A DNA stretch of 64,000 nucleotides from Bacteroidales bacterium. GTDB taxonomy: Bacteria > Bacteroidota > Bacteroidia > Bacteroidales > WCHB1-69. Below are positions 1 to 8,883 of the stretch, piece by piece. A program made the position numbers and the translations under genes. Below the pieces are notes generated by a model. The model worked only from the letters and a program-made list of their open reading frames with translations. It was not told where the DNA came from and made no database searches. How positions within the stretch are numbered: the first letter of the stretch is position 1; the number at the start of each line of letters is the position of its first letter. The stretch covers positions 62,001-126,000 of the forward strand of contig JAFPXF010000051.1 of the NCBI GenBank assembly GCA_017394765.1, read 5' to 3'.

Positions 1-687
1 ATCACCATGGACGCCGACCTGCAGGACAGTCCCGACGAGATTCCCGAACTCTACCGCATGATCAAGGAGGACGGATACGACTTGGTGTCCGGTTGGAAGA
101 AGAAACGCTACGATTCCAAGATCGCCAAGAACATCCCCTCCAAGTTTTTCAACTGGACAACCCGCAAAATGTCGGGCATCCAGCTGCACGACTTCAACTG
201 CGGACTGAAGGCCTACCGCAAGGAGGTCGTCAAGTCCATTGAAGTCTATAGCGAAATGCACCGTTATATCCCTCTGATAGCCAAGTGGGCCGGTTTCAAC
301 AAGATAGGGGAGAAGGTGGTTCAACACCAGAAACGGAAATATGGCGTGACAAAATTCGGCCTCAACCGTTTTGTGAACGGATATCTTGACCTGCTCACCA
401 TCTCGTTCACCACCCGTTTTGGCAAGAAGCCCATGCACGCTTTCGGTGTTTGGGGCACCATTGCCTTTCTCGTGGGTTTCATCTGCGCCATTTGGCTTAT
501 CATCGCCAAATTGGTGCATCAATCCCACGGCGTTCCTTTCCGTCAGGTGACCGACCAGCCTCTTTTCTTCTTGGCCCTGCTGGCCATGGTGCTGGGCTTC
601 ATGCTCTTCTTGGCCGGATTCCTCGGGGAAATGATTGCCCGAAACGACCCAGACCGCAATAAATATCAAATTTCCGAGAAATTATAA
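1..687 (+). CDS. Glycosyltransferase family 2, C-terminal part (5' end outside window)
   Basis: The frame is open from base 1, so the N-terminal part of the GT-A fold lies upstream. The visible part begins with the metal/nucleotide-binding motif DADLQDSP, continues through a conserved FNCGLKAYR stretch, and ends with two hydrophobic segments (GVWGTIAFLVGFICAIWLII and PLFFLALLAMVLGFMLFLAG). This architecture matches the GtrB/ArnC/DPM1-like transferases, which load a sugar from a nucleotide donor onto polyprenyl phosphate at the inner membrane. The acceptor and sugar cannot be read from sequence. It ends 10 bp before the acyl-CoA ligase and is probably cotranscribed with it. Confidence 0.85.
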   Translation: MTMDADLQDSPDEIPELYRMIKEDGYDLVSGWKKKRYDSKIAKNIPSKFFNWTTRKMSGIQLHDFNCGLKAYRKEVVKSIEVYSEMHRYIPLIAKWAGFNKIGEKVVQHQKRKYGVTKFGLNRFVNGYLDLLTISFTTRFGKKPMHAFGVWGTIAFLVGFICAIWLIIAKLVHQSHGVPFRQVTDQPLFFLALLAMVLGFMLFLAGFLGEMIARNDPDRNKYQISEKL

Positions 688-697
688 TTTGTTTTCC

Positions 698-2506
698 ATG
701 ATGACTTTGAAACCAGGCACAAAGCTGCCAACACGATTGTTTGATATTCTTGATGTCATATCATATAACTATGAAAAGGATGATTTCTTTGCCAAACGTG
801 ACGGTGACGGCTGGAAAAAATACAGCATTCAGGACTATGTGAACTACTCACATGTCATAGCATCGTCATTTCTTGAACTTGGATTCCAAAAGGGCGACAA
901 AATTGTCACCATCATGCGAAACCGTCCTGCATGGAACTTCCTCGACATGGGCATCATGCTCGCCGGAATGATCCATGTGCCCGTTTATCCGACCTTGAAC
1001 CCCGACGAGTACAAATACATCCTCAACCATTGCGACTGCAAGTGCATTGTTTTTGGTATGGAGACCATCTACCGGCGTGTCGAGAAGGTGTTGCCGGAAA
1101 TCGAGCAACACCCGATTGTCTATGCCATTGACCATGTTGAAGGATTGACCTCTTCGGACGAATTGCTGGAAATGGGGCATCGCAACTTGGAGAAGTGGAA
1201 GAGCGTCATTGAAGACAACAAGAAGAACATCTCGCCCGACGACGTGGCCACCATTATCTACACATCCGGCACGACAGGACGCTCCAAAGGTGTGATGCTC
1301 ACCCATAGGAACATCTGTTCCAACTTTTTGCCCATCGCGTTGGAATACCAGCTGCTGGACTACCATGCCAAGATGCTGAGTTTCCTGCCGTTGTGTCATG
1401 TTTATGAACGCACAGTCAACTACCATTACCAATTCATGGGAGTAAGTCATTATTATGCAGGGAGCTTGGCCACAATAGCCAAAGACATGCATGATATGAA
1501 GGCTGATGGTTTCTGCGCTGTGCCGCGCGTGTTCGAGATGATGTATGACAAGATTCAGGCGGCAGGCAGAAACCTTAAGGGCTTCAAAAAATGTATTTTC
1601 GACTGGGCGTTCAAAATCGCCACCCGGTACGACTACGAGAACCCCAACAAGCTCTACCAACTCAAGTATGAGATTGCCGACAAGCTGGTGTATAGCAAGT
1701 GGCGCGAGAACCTCTCCGGCAAGGAGATGACTGTGGTCTCTGGCGGCTCGTCCATTCCAGAGAAGGTCATCCGGCTCTTCACCGCTGCCAAGGTGCGCAT
1801 CTATGAGGGATACGGCCTTACAGAGACATCTCCTGTCATTGCAGTCAACGTGCCCCGCAAGCACATCATCCGCGTGGGCTGCGTGGGTGAAATCTTGCCC
1901 ACCGTGGAGTGCAAGATTGCCGATGACGGCGAGATTCTGACCAAGGGGCCCTGCCTCATGAAGGGCTACTATAAGGACGAAGCTTACACCCGCGAGGTCA
2001 TTGACGAGGACGGCTGGTTCCATACCGGCGACATCGGCACCATTGAGAATGGCTCTTTCCTGAAAATCACCGACCGCAAGAAGGAAATCTTCAAGCTTTC
2101 GCTTGGCAAATACATCGCCCCGCAAGTCATCGAAACCAAACTTCGCGAATCATCGTTCATCGACAGCGTGATGGTCATCGGCGAAAACGAAAAGTTCGTC
2201 TCCGCACTCATCGTGCCCTCCTTTGCCAAGATGGACGAGGAGTTCAAAAGACACCGCCTCAGCATCCCCGCCAATCGATCCGAATACATGAGCCACCCCC
2301 GTTTCATGGAGGTGATCAACCATGCCGTCAACTCGGTGAACAAGACATTGGCCGATCATGAGCAAATCAAACGATTTCGTTTGATTAACGATGTGTGGAG
2401 TATTGAAACAGGCGAGCTGTCGCAAACCCTTAAACTCAAACGCAAAGTCATTTATCAGAAATACGACAACATTTGCAGAGAAATCTACAATTATGACAAG
2501 CATTGA
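698..2506 (+). CDS. Long-chain acyl-CoA synthetase (AMP-forming)
   Basis: Predicted 602 aa enzyme of the ANL superfamily that activates a fatty acid to acyl-AMP and then acyl-CoA. Seen: the P-loop-like motif YTSGTTGRSKG near residue 187, the adenine motif YGLTETSP near 371, the hinge GWFHTGDIG near 438, and DRKKEIFKLSLGKYIAP with the C-terminal catalytic lysine region. The length fits the FadD15/ACSL-like branch of about 600 aa. I chose the ATG at 698 (followed by another at 701), because the longer in-frame start at 635 would overlap the upstream glycosyltransferase by about 50 bp. The 3' end overlaps the TonB receptor start by 14 bp, suggesting coupled translation, although the functional link is unclear. 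Confidence 0.88.
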   Translation: MMTLKPGTKLPTRLFDILDVISYNYEKDDFFAKRDGDGWKKYSIQDYVNYSHVIASSFLELGFQKGDKIVTIMRNRPAWNFLDMGIMLAGMIHVPVYPTLNPDEYKYILNHCDCKCIVFGMETIYRRVEKVLPEIEQHPIVYAIDHVEGLTSSDELLEMGHRNLEKWKSVIEDNKKNISPDDVATIIYTSGTTGRSKGVMLTHRNICSNFLPIALEYQLLDYHAKMLSFLPLCHVYERTVNYHYQFMGVSHYYAGSLATIAKDMHDMKADGFCAVPRVFEMMYDKIQAAGRNLKGFKKCIFDWAFKIATRYDYENPNKLYQLKYEIADKLVYSKWRENLSGKEMTVVSGGSSIPEKVIRLFTAAKVRIYEGYGLTETSPVIAVNVPRKHIIRVGCVGEILPTVECKIADDGEILTKGPCLMKGYYKDEAYTREVIDEDGWFHTGDIGTIENGSFLKITDRKKEIFKLSLGKYIAPQVIETKLRESSFIDSVMVIGENEKFVSALIVPSFAKMDEEFKRHRLSIPANRSEYMSHPRFMEVINHAVNSVNKTLADHEQIKRFRLINDVWSIETGELSQTLKLKRKVIYQKYDNICREIYNYDKH

Positions 2507-4796
2507 GAATAGAACTAACATTAAAATAATCAAATACTTACTCCTGTTGCTCATGATGAGTGGGGTGGGGGAGACCCTGACAGCCCAATCGCTTAATGGC
2601 CGGGTGCTCGAAGTGACTGAAACAGGCGACACCGTAGCCGTGCAATCCGCCATTGTCCAATGGCTTCATACTACCACCGGTGCTTTCTCCGACAACAGAG
2701 GCAATTTTAGCATCCAGCGTACCCAAACTGACACTTTAGTCGTCACTTTCCCTACATTCCAACCCGAAACCCTGGTGGTGCCGCGCTCCCAAAACGACAT
2801 CTTGGTGCTGCTATCCCATTCGCACACACTCGCGGAAGTCAGCATCGTGGCACGCGACGGTTCTTATATCTCCACGCAACCCATCCTCACGACAGTCATC
2901 TCCCAAGAGGGACTGCGACGTGCCGCATGCTGCAACCTCGCGGAGAGTTTTGAGAGCACCGTGGCTGTGGACATGGAATACGCGGATGCCATCACGGGCG
3001 CCCGCCAGATCTCCATGCTGGGACTCGCCGGTATCTACAGCCAGGTGCTCCTTGAAAATGTGCCATTCATCAGACTCCTTTCCCACCAGTTTGGACTTGG
3101 TTTCATGCCCGGTTCCTGGATGGAGTCCATCAGTGTCTCCAAAGGCGTGGCCTCCGTCACCAATGGCTTCGAGGCCATCACCGGCCAAGTCAATGTCGAT
3201 TACAAGAAACCGGAAACCAACTTCGACAGGCTGTTCCTCAATTTCTATCTCAATTCCATGACAAAAAGCGAACTGAACCTGACCACGCGCTTTAAAGTGG
3301 ACAAACACGACAAGGTACACACGATGCTGATGCTCTACGGCGGGGCTCAATTCCTGAAGATGGACATGAACCACGACGGTTTCCTGGATGTTCCGCTCAA
3401 CCAGCAAATCAATGCGATGAATCGCTGGGACTACAAAGTCAATAGGTTTTGGGAAGGCCGCACCATGGTCGATTTTGTCTGGGATAACAGGGTGGGGGGA
3501 CAACACGATTATAAGGCGGACGGCTTCAATCCCGACTTGCTTCATTATGGTGTCCATGTGGACAACAAGAAATTCGACTTCATCACCAAGAACGGATTCC
3601 TTCTCAAGGGAAAAAATGAGAGCATCGGTACCATTGTCTCCTATACGGGTAACTGGACCAACGCCCTGTTTGGGGCGCGCAGTTATATGTTTGACCAACA
3701 GAGTCTGTACATCAATGTGATGTATAGCAATAAGTTCGGGAAGAGAGAACGTCACAAACTCACTGCAGGAGCCAGCCTGCAATATGATTTCTTTGATCAT
3801 CTGCGTGTTTTTTCGCACGGTCCTGTCATGCCAATGAATAACCGTTCGGACGAATGGATACCAGGGTTGTTTGCGGAATACTGCTATATCATTGAGCCGA
3901 AGTTGGTGGTAATGGCGGGCATGCGTCTCGACTATAACATGAATTACGGGAACATGACAGGACTTTATTGGACGCCTCGCCTGCATGTCAAGTGGCAGGC
4001 CGCTGACAATCTCTCGCTGCGCGCCTCCGCCGGAAAAGGATACCGCACCGCCCACTTTATGGCCGAAAACATGTCGCTGCTGACCTCCAACCGCGATTTT
4101 CTGTATGTTGACGGTCAGATGCAGCAACCCGAAGAGGCTTGGAATCTCGGTGTCAGCATGGTGCAAAGTTTCACCCTGCCGGGTGGCAGGTCAACCTTCA
4201 CGCTCGACTATTTCTACACCACCTTCACCAACCAGACCATCATCGACATGGATCAGGACATACATTATATATATGTATATAACCTGAACGGCATTTATAA
4301 CGGTATCGACAACCGGTCACGCTCGCATTCCGTGCAGGCGGAGCTGACGCTGCGTCCGTTCACACGCTTTGAGCTGTTGCTGGCTTACCGTTTCAACGAT
4401 GTACGGTATATGACACATGGCGTGATGCGGGAGAAAGTACTGATGAGCCCGCACAAAGGCATCGTCAACGTGAACTACAGCACCCGCTACGACCGATGGA
4501 AATTCAACGTCAATCTGCAGGTTTATGGTCCGCAACGCCTGCCAGACATGGAGGCCAACCCTGATGCCGCCCTGCCCGAGAAATCCCCGGCTTACTGTCT
4601 GCTGAATGCGCAGATAACCAAGAAATTCCGCAGATGGGAACTCTATGTCGGCGGCGAGAACCTGACCAACTACAAGCAGAAAAATCCCATTATCGCCCCC
4701 GACGATCCTTTCGGCCCGAACTTTGACGCCACTGTCGTCTATGCACCGATTACCGGCATCATGGGATATGTCGGATTCCGATATGTCCTGAAATAA
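2493..4796 (+). CDS. TonB-dependent outer-membrane receptor
   Basis: Predicted 767 aa. An N-terminal signal sequence (hydrophobic KYLLLLLMMSGVGETLTA) is followed by a carboxypeptidase-regulatory-like beta-sandwich (about residues 33-110), a plug domain (about 120-235, including ISQEGLRRAACCNLAESFE) and a long barrel ending in the aromatic-rich strand GYVGFRYVLK. The family imports ligands too large for porins, powered by TonB-ExbBD. The HMA/His-Cys-repeat protein 94 bp downstream suggests a metal or metal-chelate ligand, but that is inference from the neighbour. The ATG at 2493 is used because an earlier in-frame start would lie deep in the ligase gene and bury the signal peptide. Confidence 0.9.
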   Translation: MTSIENRTNIKIIKYLLLLLMMSGVGETLTAQSLNGRVLEVTETGDTVAVQSAIVQWLHTTTGAFSDNRGNFSIQRTQTDTLVVTFPTFQPETLVVPRSQNDILVLLSHSHTLAEVSIVARDGSYISTQPILTTVISQEGLRRAACCNLAESFESTVAVDMEYADAITGARQISMLGLAGIYSQVLLENVPFIRLLSHQFGLGFMPGSWMESISVSKGVASVTNGFEAITGQVNVDYKKPETNFDRLFLNFYLNSMTKSELNLTTRFKVDKHDKVHTMLMLYGGAQFLKMDMNHDGFLDVPLNQQINAMNRWDYKVNRFWEGRTMVDFVWDNRVGGQHDYKADGFNPDLLHYGVHVDNKKFDFITKNGFLLKGKNESIGTIVSYTGNWTNALFGARSYMFDQQSLYINVMYSNKFGKRERHKLTAGASLQYDFFDHLRVFSHGPVMPMNNRSDEWIPGLFAEYCYIIEPKLVVMAGMRLDYNMNYGNMTGLYWTPRLHVKWQAADNLSLRASAGKGYRTAHFMAENMSLLTSNRDFLYVDGQMQQPEEAWNLGVSMVQSFTLPGGRSTFTLDYFYTTFTNQTIIDMDQDIHYIYVYNLNGIYNGIDNRSRSHSVQAELTLRPFTRFELLLAYRFNDVRYMTHGVMREKVLMSPHKGIVNVNYSTRYDRWKFNVNLQVYGPQRLPDMEANPDAALPEKSPAYCLLNAQITKKFRRWELYVGGENLTNYKQKNPIIAPDDPFGPNFDATVVYAPITGIMGYVGFRYVLK

Positions 4797-4890
4797 ATTT
4801 TGTACATTTAAACTTTTCATATAAACCAATAGTCTTGCAAAAGTTTTTTAGATTTTCATCATTATTTAATCATAAAAATTCAACATCAAA

Positions 4891-5478
4891 ATGAAAAAAG
4901 CGATTATCCTGGCTGTTATGGCCATCTTCAGTTTCAGCGCCTTCGCGCAGAAAACCGCCACTGAGACGGTGGTGATCCAAACCAATGGTGTATGCCAGAA
5001 ATGTGCAGACCGTTTCAAAGAAAATGTCCCATATTTCAAAGGAGTCAAAACATACTCGTATGACATGAAAACGGCCAAGCTGACCATCAATTATGATGCC
5101 AAGAAGACCAATCCGGACATCTTGCGCAAGGAAATCAGCAAGTTGGGTTACAATGCTGACAATGTGCCAGCCGACAAGGCAGCCCGCGCCGCACTGCCTG
5201 CCTGCTGTCAAGGGAAATCCTCGTGCGGTTCCAAAGATGCCGAACACAAGTGCCAGGGTCATGCAGCTGGCGAGCACAAGTGCCAAGGACAAGCCAATGG
5301 CGAGCACAAGTGCCAGGGACAAGCCAATGGCGAGCACAAGTGCCAGGGACAAGCCAATGGCGAGCACAAGTGCCAAGGACAAGCCAATGGCGAGCACAAA
5401 TGCCAGGGACAAGCCAATGGCGAGCACAAGTGCCAAGGACAAGCCAATGGCGAGCACAAATGCCAGGGACATAAATAA
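4891..5478 (+). CDS. Secreted HMA-domain protein with His/Cys decapeptide repeats
   Basis: Predicted 195 aa. Residues 1-20 form a signal peptide ending in AFAQ. Residues about 24-95 look like a heavy-metal-associated ferredoxin-like fold with the metal-binding pair C35-x-x-C38 (GVCQKCADR). A Cys-rich linker (ACCQGKSSCGS) follows. From residue 118 to the end the protein is a tandem array of EHKCQGQANG units, each supplying one His and one Cys. Likely role: periplasmic copper/zinc-type metal binding or buffering, possibly handing metal to or from the upstream TonB receptor. The metal is not identifiable from sequence. A strong terminator follows, so this gene ends the unit. Confidence 0.8.
   Translation: MKKAIILAVMAIFSFSAFAQKTATETVVIQTNGVCQKCADRFKENVPYFKGVKTYSYDMKTAKLTINYDAKKTNPDILRKEISKLGYNADNVPADKAARAALPACCQGKSSCGSKDAEHKCQGHAAGEHKCQGQANGEHKCQGQANGEHKCQGQANGEHKCQGQANGEHKCQGQANGEHKCQGQANGEHKCQGHK
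5242..5475 (+). repeat. 30-bp in-frame tandem repeat encoding EHKCQGQANG
   Basis: One variant unit (EHKCQGHAAG, 5242-5271) is followed by six units EHKCQGQANG (5272-5451) and a final partial unit EHKCQGHK. The DNA copies differ only at synonymous third positions (caa/cag, aag/aaa), which indicates recent expansion with protein-level constraint. There are no spacers, so this is a coding minisatellite and not a CRISPR array. Confidence 0.97.
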
Positions 5479-5498
5479 ACTCTGCCAAAACCATTCAA

Positions 5499-5531
5499 AA
5501 AACCGTCTTCGCAAGAGGGCGGTTTTTTTTT
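5499..5531 (+). terminator. Rho-independent terminator after HMA protein
   Basis: An A-rich GC stem (aaaccg...cggttt with a CTTcgcAAG apical part) is followed by nine T residues. It lies 20 bp after the stop codon and 40 bp before the next promoter box. Confidence 0.85.
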
Positions 5532-5571
5532 GTCGAATATTCAAAAAATGAAAAGACAATTGCTTTTTTTG

Positions 5572-5579
5572 TATTTTTG
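5572..5579 (+). promoter_or_regulatory. Bacteroidetes -7 box TATTTTTG
   Basis: Matches TAnnTTTG and is followed by C, 19 bp upstream of the start codon at 5599, in a T-rich tract. A TTG at 5560 could be part of the -33 element. Confidence 0.7.
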
Positions 5580-5598
5580 CACCTAAAATTTTTCATCG

Positions 5599-6621
5599 AT
5601 GAAAAGAATACCTTTATTGATACTGCTCGCATTGACACTGTTATATGCCAGTGTATGGGCCCAACCGGGGAAGAAGGCTGTGATAGGATTTTATAATGTT
5701 GAGAATCTGTTTGATACAATTAACGATCCCGCCAAAAATGATGAACAATTTTTGCCACAAGGCGATTATCAATGGACATCGGAACGCTATCATGCCAAGT
5801 TGGAAAACCTGTCCATTGTGATCAGTGAAATGATGAAACTGGATGGGGGAATGGTGGTTTTGGGCCTCTCCGAGGTGGAAAACGAGAATGTGTTGTTGGA
5901 CTTGGCCAACACGGAAAGATTGAGACCTTACAATTTGAAGGTTTGTCATCATGATTCGCCCGACAGAAGGGGAGTGGACGTCTCCTTCTTTTACGACCCC
6001 GCACGCTTCCGCGTCATAGATACGGCTTCGTTTCCATTGGTGGTGCCTGACCAGCCCGAATTTATTTCCCGTGACCAATGGCTGATGACTGGTATTCTCG
6101 ACAACACCGACACCTTGTATATTTTGGTGAATCACTGGCCATCCAAAGCAGGGGGTGAGCGCCGGAGCCTTCCAGGACGATTGGCTGCCGGCAAACTGTC
6201 GCGACAAATCGCTGACAATATCCAGCAGAAACATCCCGGTGCCAAGTTCATCCTTATGGGCGACTTGAACGACAACCCCAATTCCAAGGCCATTATGCAG
6301 TGCCTTGGCACTAAGACCAATGAAAAGAGCGTTACCCTCAATGATTTGTATAATCCGATGTGGAAAATGTTCCATAACGGTATCGGATCATACGCGTATC
6401 GCGACTCCTGGGAGATGCTTGACAATATAGTGGTCTCCGGCGGACTGATGTGGGCCCGTCCGAACACCTACAGATTCGTGTCGGCGCATGTTTTCCGCAA
6501 AGATTTCATGTTCACCAAGACCGGTTCCTACAGAGGTTATCCGTTCCGCACTTTCGCCGGCGGAAACTATCAGGGCGGCTACAGCGACCATCTGCCGGTC
6601 TATATCATTCTTTCGAAATAA
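5599..6621 (+). CDS. Secreted endonuclease/exonuclease/phosphatase family protein
   Basis: Predicted 340 aa with a signal peptide (residues 1-22, ending VWAQ). The EEP-fold signatures appear in order: FYNVENLFD (Mg-coordinating Asn), GLSEVENENVL (metal-binding Glu), VNHWPSKAGG (catalytic His), LMGDLNDNP (Asp/Asn pair) and the terminal SDHLPVYI (Asp-His dyad). These metal-dependent phosphodiesterases cleave DNA, RNA, phospholipids or inositol phosphates, so the substrate here is undetermined. Its own promoter precedes it, and the polyprenyl sugar transferase starts 12 bp after its stop, giving a probable two-gene unit. Confidence 0.87.
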   Translation: MKRIPLLILLALTLLYASVWAQPGKKAVIGFYNVENLFDTINDPAKNDEQFLPQGDYQWTSERYHAKLENLSIVISEMMKLDGGMVVLGLSEVENENVLLDLANTERLRPYNLKVCHHDSPDRRGVDVSFFYDPARFRVIDTASFPLVVPDQPEFISRDQWLMTGILDNTDTLYILVNHWPSKAGGERRSLPGRLAAGKLSRQIADNIQQKHPGAKFILMGDLNDNPNSKAIMQCLGTKTNEKSVTLNDLYNPMWKMFHNGIGSYAYRDSWEMLDNIVVSGGLMWARPNTYRFVSAHVFRKDFMFTKTGSYRGYPFRTFAGGNYQGGYSDHLPVYIILSK

Positions 6622-6633
6622 AATTTAATACCC

Positions 6634-7380
6634 ATGGATAAAAAATTGGTCATTATTCCGACCTACAAGGAAAAAGAAAACATTGAGAACATCATCCGTG
6701 CCATTTTCGGCATCATTGACGTGCATATTCTCATCATTGACGATAATTCACCCGACGGCACAGCCGATATTGTGAAGGGATTGATGAAGGAGTTTGAGGG
6801 CAGATTGTTCATTGAGGAGCGTGCCGGCAAGTTGGGACTGGGCACGGCCTACATTCACGGTTTCAAGTGGGGTTTGGAACGCAACTACGATTTCTTCTTT
6901 GAAATGGACGCCGACTTTTCCCATGACCCGCACGACCTGCAACGCCTTTATGATGCTTGTGTCGAGCAAAATGCCGATTTGGCCATCGGATCGCGCTATT
7001 GTCAGGGCATCAGCGTTGTCAACTGGCCGCTCGGACGCCTGTTGATGTCATATTTCGGTTCCATGTATGTGCGCACCATACTGGGCATCCCGGTCAACGA
7101 TACCACCGCTGGATTCAAGTGTTATCGTTCTAATGTATTGAAAACCATAAACTTCAATGAAATCAAACATGTTGGGTATGGTTTCCAGATCGAAATGAAA
7201 TATACTACATACAAACTTGGATTCAAGATTGTTGAGGTGCCCATCATTTTCAGGGATCGTACTATGGGAACGTCCAAGATGAGCGGAGGAATCTTCAAGG
7301 AGGCCATCTTTGGAGTCATTGGCTTGAAATTCAGGAGTATGACGAAGAAATGGAAGAAGAACATTACAGTTAAGAGTTAG
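6634..7380 (+). CDS. Polyprenol-phosphate mannosyl/glycosyltransferase (DPM1-like GT2)
   Basis: Predicted 248 aa, a soluble single-domain GT-A enzyme. Motifs: IIPTYKEKENIENII at the N-terminus, DDNSPDGTADIV, the metal-binding MDADFSHDP, and DTTAGFKCYR. The length of about 245 aa without C-terminal membrane helices fits the dolichyl/polyprenyl-phosphate mannose synthase group common in Bacteroidetes, which supplies lipid-linked sugar to GT39/GT-C transferases such as the one at 35242. That pairing is inference. A perfect hairpin terminator follows 70 bp downstream. Confidence 0.88.
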   Translation: MDKKLVIIPTYKEKENIENIIRAIFGIIDVHILIIDDNSPDGTADIVKGLMKEFEGRLFIEERAGKLGLGTAYIHGFKWGLERNYDFFFEMDADFSHDPHDLQRLYDACVEQNADLAIGSRYCQGISVVNWPLGRLLMSYFGSMYVRTILGIPVNDTTAGFKCYRSNVLKTINFNEIKHVGYGFQIEMKYTTYKLGFKIVEVPIIFRDRTMGTSKMSGGIFKEAIFGVIGLKFRSMTKKWKKNITVKS

Positions 7381-7449
7381 TAGATAATAGTTTTTCCCTG
7401 AAAGCCCCGACAGGGGCAAGAGCTCGGTAGAAATAAGAATTTAGAATTT

Positions 7450-7477
7450 ACGGTACATGTCAGTGTACCGTTTTTTT
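7450..7477 (+). terminator. Hairpin terminator downstream of the polyprenol-phosphate transferase
   Basis: The perfect 7-bp stem cggtaca/tgtaccg (7451-7457 and 7464-7470) with a 6-nt loop is followed by seven T residues. The rest of 7381-7661 holds a small stem gcccc-gaca-ggggc near 7404 and no credible gene. Confidence 0.85.
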
Positions 7478-7661
7478 ATGTTGATTTGATTCATTTATGT
7501 GCATCGTAATGGGGGGAAGCCCTATGGTGCTTGCTGCCCCATAATTTCTATTTAACATAATATAAATTATCAGACAAACAGGTCTCAGTAAAGTACCGTG
7601 ATGTACGCAGTATATAAAGCCAATTTCGTTAATGAAGAATCTGTGGAAAATACAGAAAAAA

Positions 7662-8795
7662 CTACAGTCGTTTTGATATCCGTCCGACAATTTCATTTTT
7701 CCATGTTGCGAACGTTCCATCGAGAATTTTCGCACGGGCGGTTGTCACAAGCTCCAGATAAAAATGCAAATTGTGGATGCTGCCGATCATCGGCCCCAGC
7801 ATCTCGCCGGATACATACAGATGACGCAGATACGCGCGTGTATATTCACGGTCGGCGAACATTTCGCTGTTTGCATCGATGGGTGTGAAATCGTTTTTCC
7901 ATTTTTCATTGCGCATGTTGAGAATACCGTCCCAGGTGAAAATCATGCCGTTGCGACCGTTGCGCGTGGGCATCACGCAGTCAAACATATCAACACCTAA
8001 CGCAATGTTTTCCAATATATTAGCTGGCGTTCCGACTCCCATCAGGTATCTTGGTTTGTCTTTGGGCAGAATTTGGCAGCAATAATCCGTGATTTCATAG
8101 ATTTTTTCGGTGGGCTCCCCTACCGCTACCCCACCGATGGCGTTCCCGTCGCAGCCCAGTGAGGCCACATACTCGGCGGAGCGGGCACGCAGGTCGTGAT
8201 ATACCCCACCCTGCACAATAGGGAACAATGTCTGTTCATATCCATAGAGCGGTGGCGTCTCATCCAGACGTTTCATGCAGCGTAACAGCCACTTATAAGT
8301 GGTTTCCATTGATTTTTTGGCATAATCGTACTCGCAAGGATACGGGATGCACTCGTCGAACTGCATGATGATGTCGGCGCCAATGGAGCGTTGGATGTCC
8401 ATCACTCGTTCAGGGCTGAAGAGATGACGCGAGCCGTCGATGTGCGACTGGAACCAAACGCCCTCCTCGGGGTCGATTTTGCGTCGTTGGCTGAGGGAGA
8501 AGACCTGGAAGCCGCCACTGTCTGTCAGTATGGGGCGGTCCCAGCCGTTGAACTTGTGCAAGCCGCCTACTTGCTCCAGCACATCAGTGCCGGGACGCAA
8601 AAAAAGATGATAGGTGTTTCCCAGTATGATTTGTGCTTTGACTTCGTTTTTCATGTCCCTCATGTGCATGGCCTTCACGGCACCTAACGTGCCCACGGGC
8701 ATGAATATCGGAGTTTGAATCTCACCATGCGCCGTGGAGATTACTCCAGCACGCGCATTGCTCTTAGTATCAGCACCTTCAATTATAAACTTCAT
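7662..8795 (-). CDS. tgt: Queuine tRNA-guanine transglycosylase (TGT)
   Basis: Predicted 377 aa. Exchanges guanine 34 of GUN-anticodon tRNAs for the queuosine precursor. Seen: PIFMPVGTLGAVKAM at the N-terminus, LTDSGGFQVFSL (substrate pocket, Asp), GGVAVGEPTEKIYEI, GVDMFDCVMPTRNGRNG (nucleophile Asp region) and a C-terminal RAYLRHL...SIHNLHFY. The CxCxxC zinc site of the E. coli enzyme, expected just before RAYLRHL, reads NSEMFADREYT here with no cysteines. From memory other Bacteroidetes TGTs share this. The start MKFIIEGADTKSNARAG at 8795 matches the family; longer in-frame starts run through the promoter. Confidence 0.95.
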   Translation of the reverse strand: MKFIIEGADTKSNARAGVISTAHGEIQTPIFMPVGTLGAVKAMHMRDMKNEVKAQIILGNTYHLFLRPGTDVLEQVGGLHKFNGWDRPILTDSGGFQVFSLSQRRKIDPEEGVWFQSHIDGSRHLFSPERVMDIQRSIGADIIMQFDECIPYPCEYDYAKKSMETTYKWLLRCMKRLDETPPLYGYEQTLFPIVQGGVYHDLRARSAEYVASLGCDGNAIGGVAVGEPTEKIYEITDYCCQILPKDKPRYLMGVGTPANILENIALGVDMFDCVMPTRNGRNGMIFTWDGILNMRNEKWKNDFTPIDANSEMFADREYTRAYLRHLYVSGEMLGPMIGSIHNLHFYLELVTTARAKILDGTFATWKNEIVGRISKRL

Positions 8796-8814
8796 TTTGT
8801 TAGTATTTTGCGTG

Positions 8815-8822
8815 CAAAAATA
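8815..8822 (-). promoter_or_regulatory. -7 box TATTTTTG for tgt
   Basis: Reads TATTTTTGC on the minus strand, 20 bp upstream of the tgt start codon. The divergent glycosyltransferase starts at 8884. Confidence 0.65.
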
Positions 8823-8883
8823 GCATTTTATTGGAATCAAAATAATATTTTTGCTGAACCAAACCATAACCAACCTATAACCT

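Noticed and set aside
866..2125. Antisense open frame of about 420 codons in the acyl-CoA ligase gene
   Set aside because: The sense strand encodes every ligase motif; the antisense product has no domain features.
2811..4166. Antisense open frame of about 450 codons across the TonB receptor
   Set aside because: It mirrors a real, domain-rich gene; the translation has no recognisable motifs and uses atypical residues.
5242..5475. Possible CRISPR or non-coding satellite array (30-bp repeats)
   Set aside because: Units are contiguous without spacers, the array is in frame with the HMA gene, and variation is confined to third codon positions. Open frames in other registers here are only repeat shadows.
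7404..7417. gcccc-gaca-ggggc palindrome after the polyprenol-phosphate transferase as a mobile element
   Set aside because: Too short and only one copy noticed in the window; probably a minor hairpin near the terminator.
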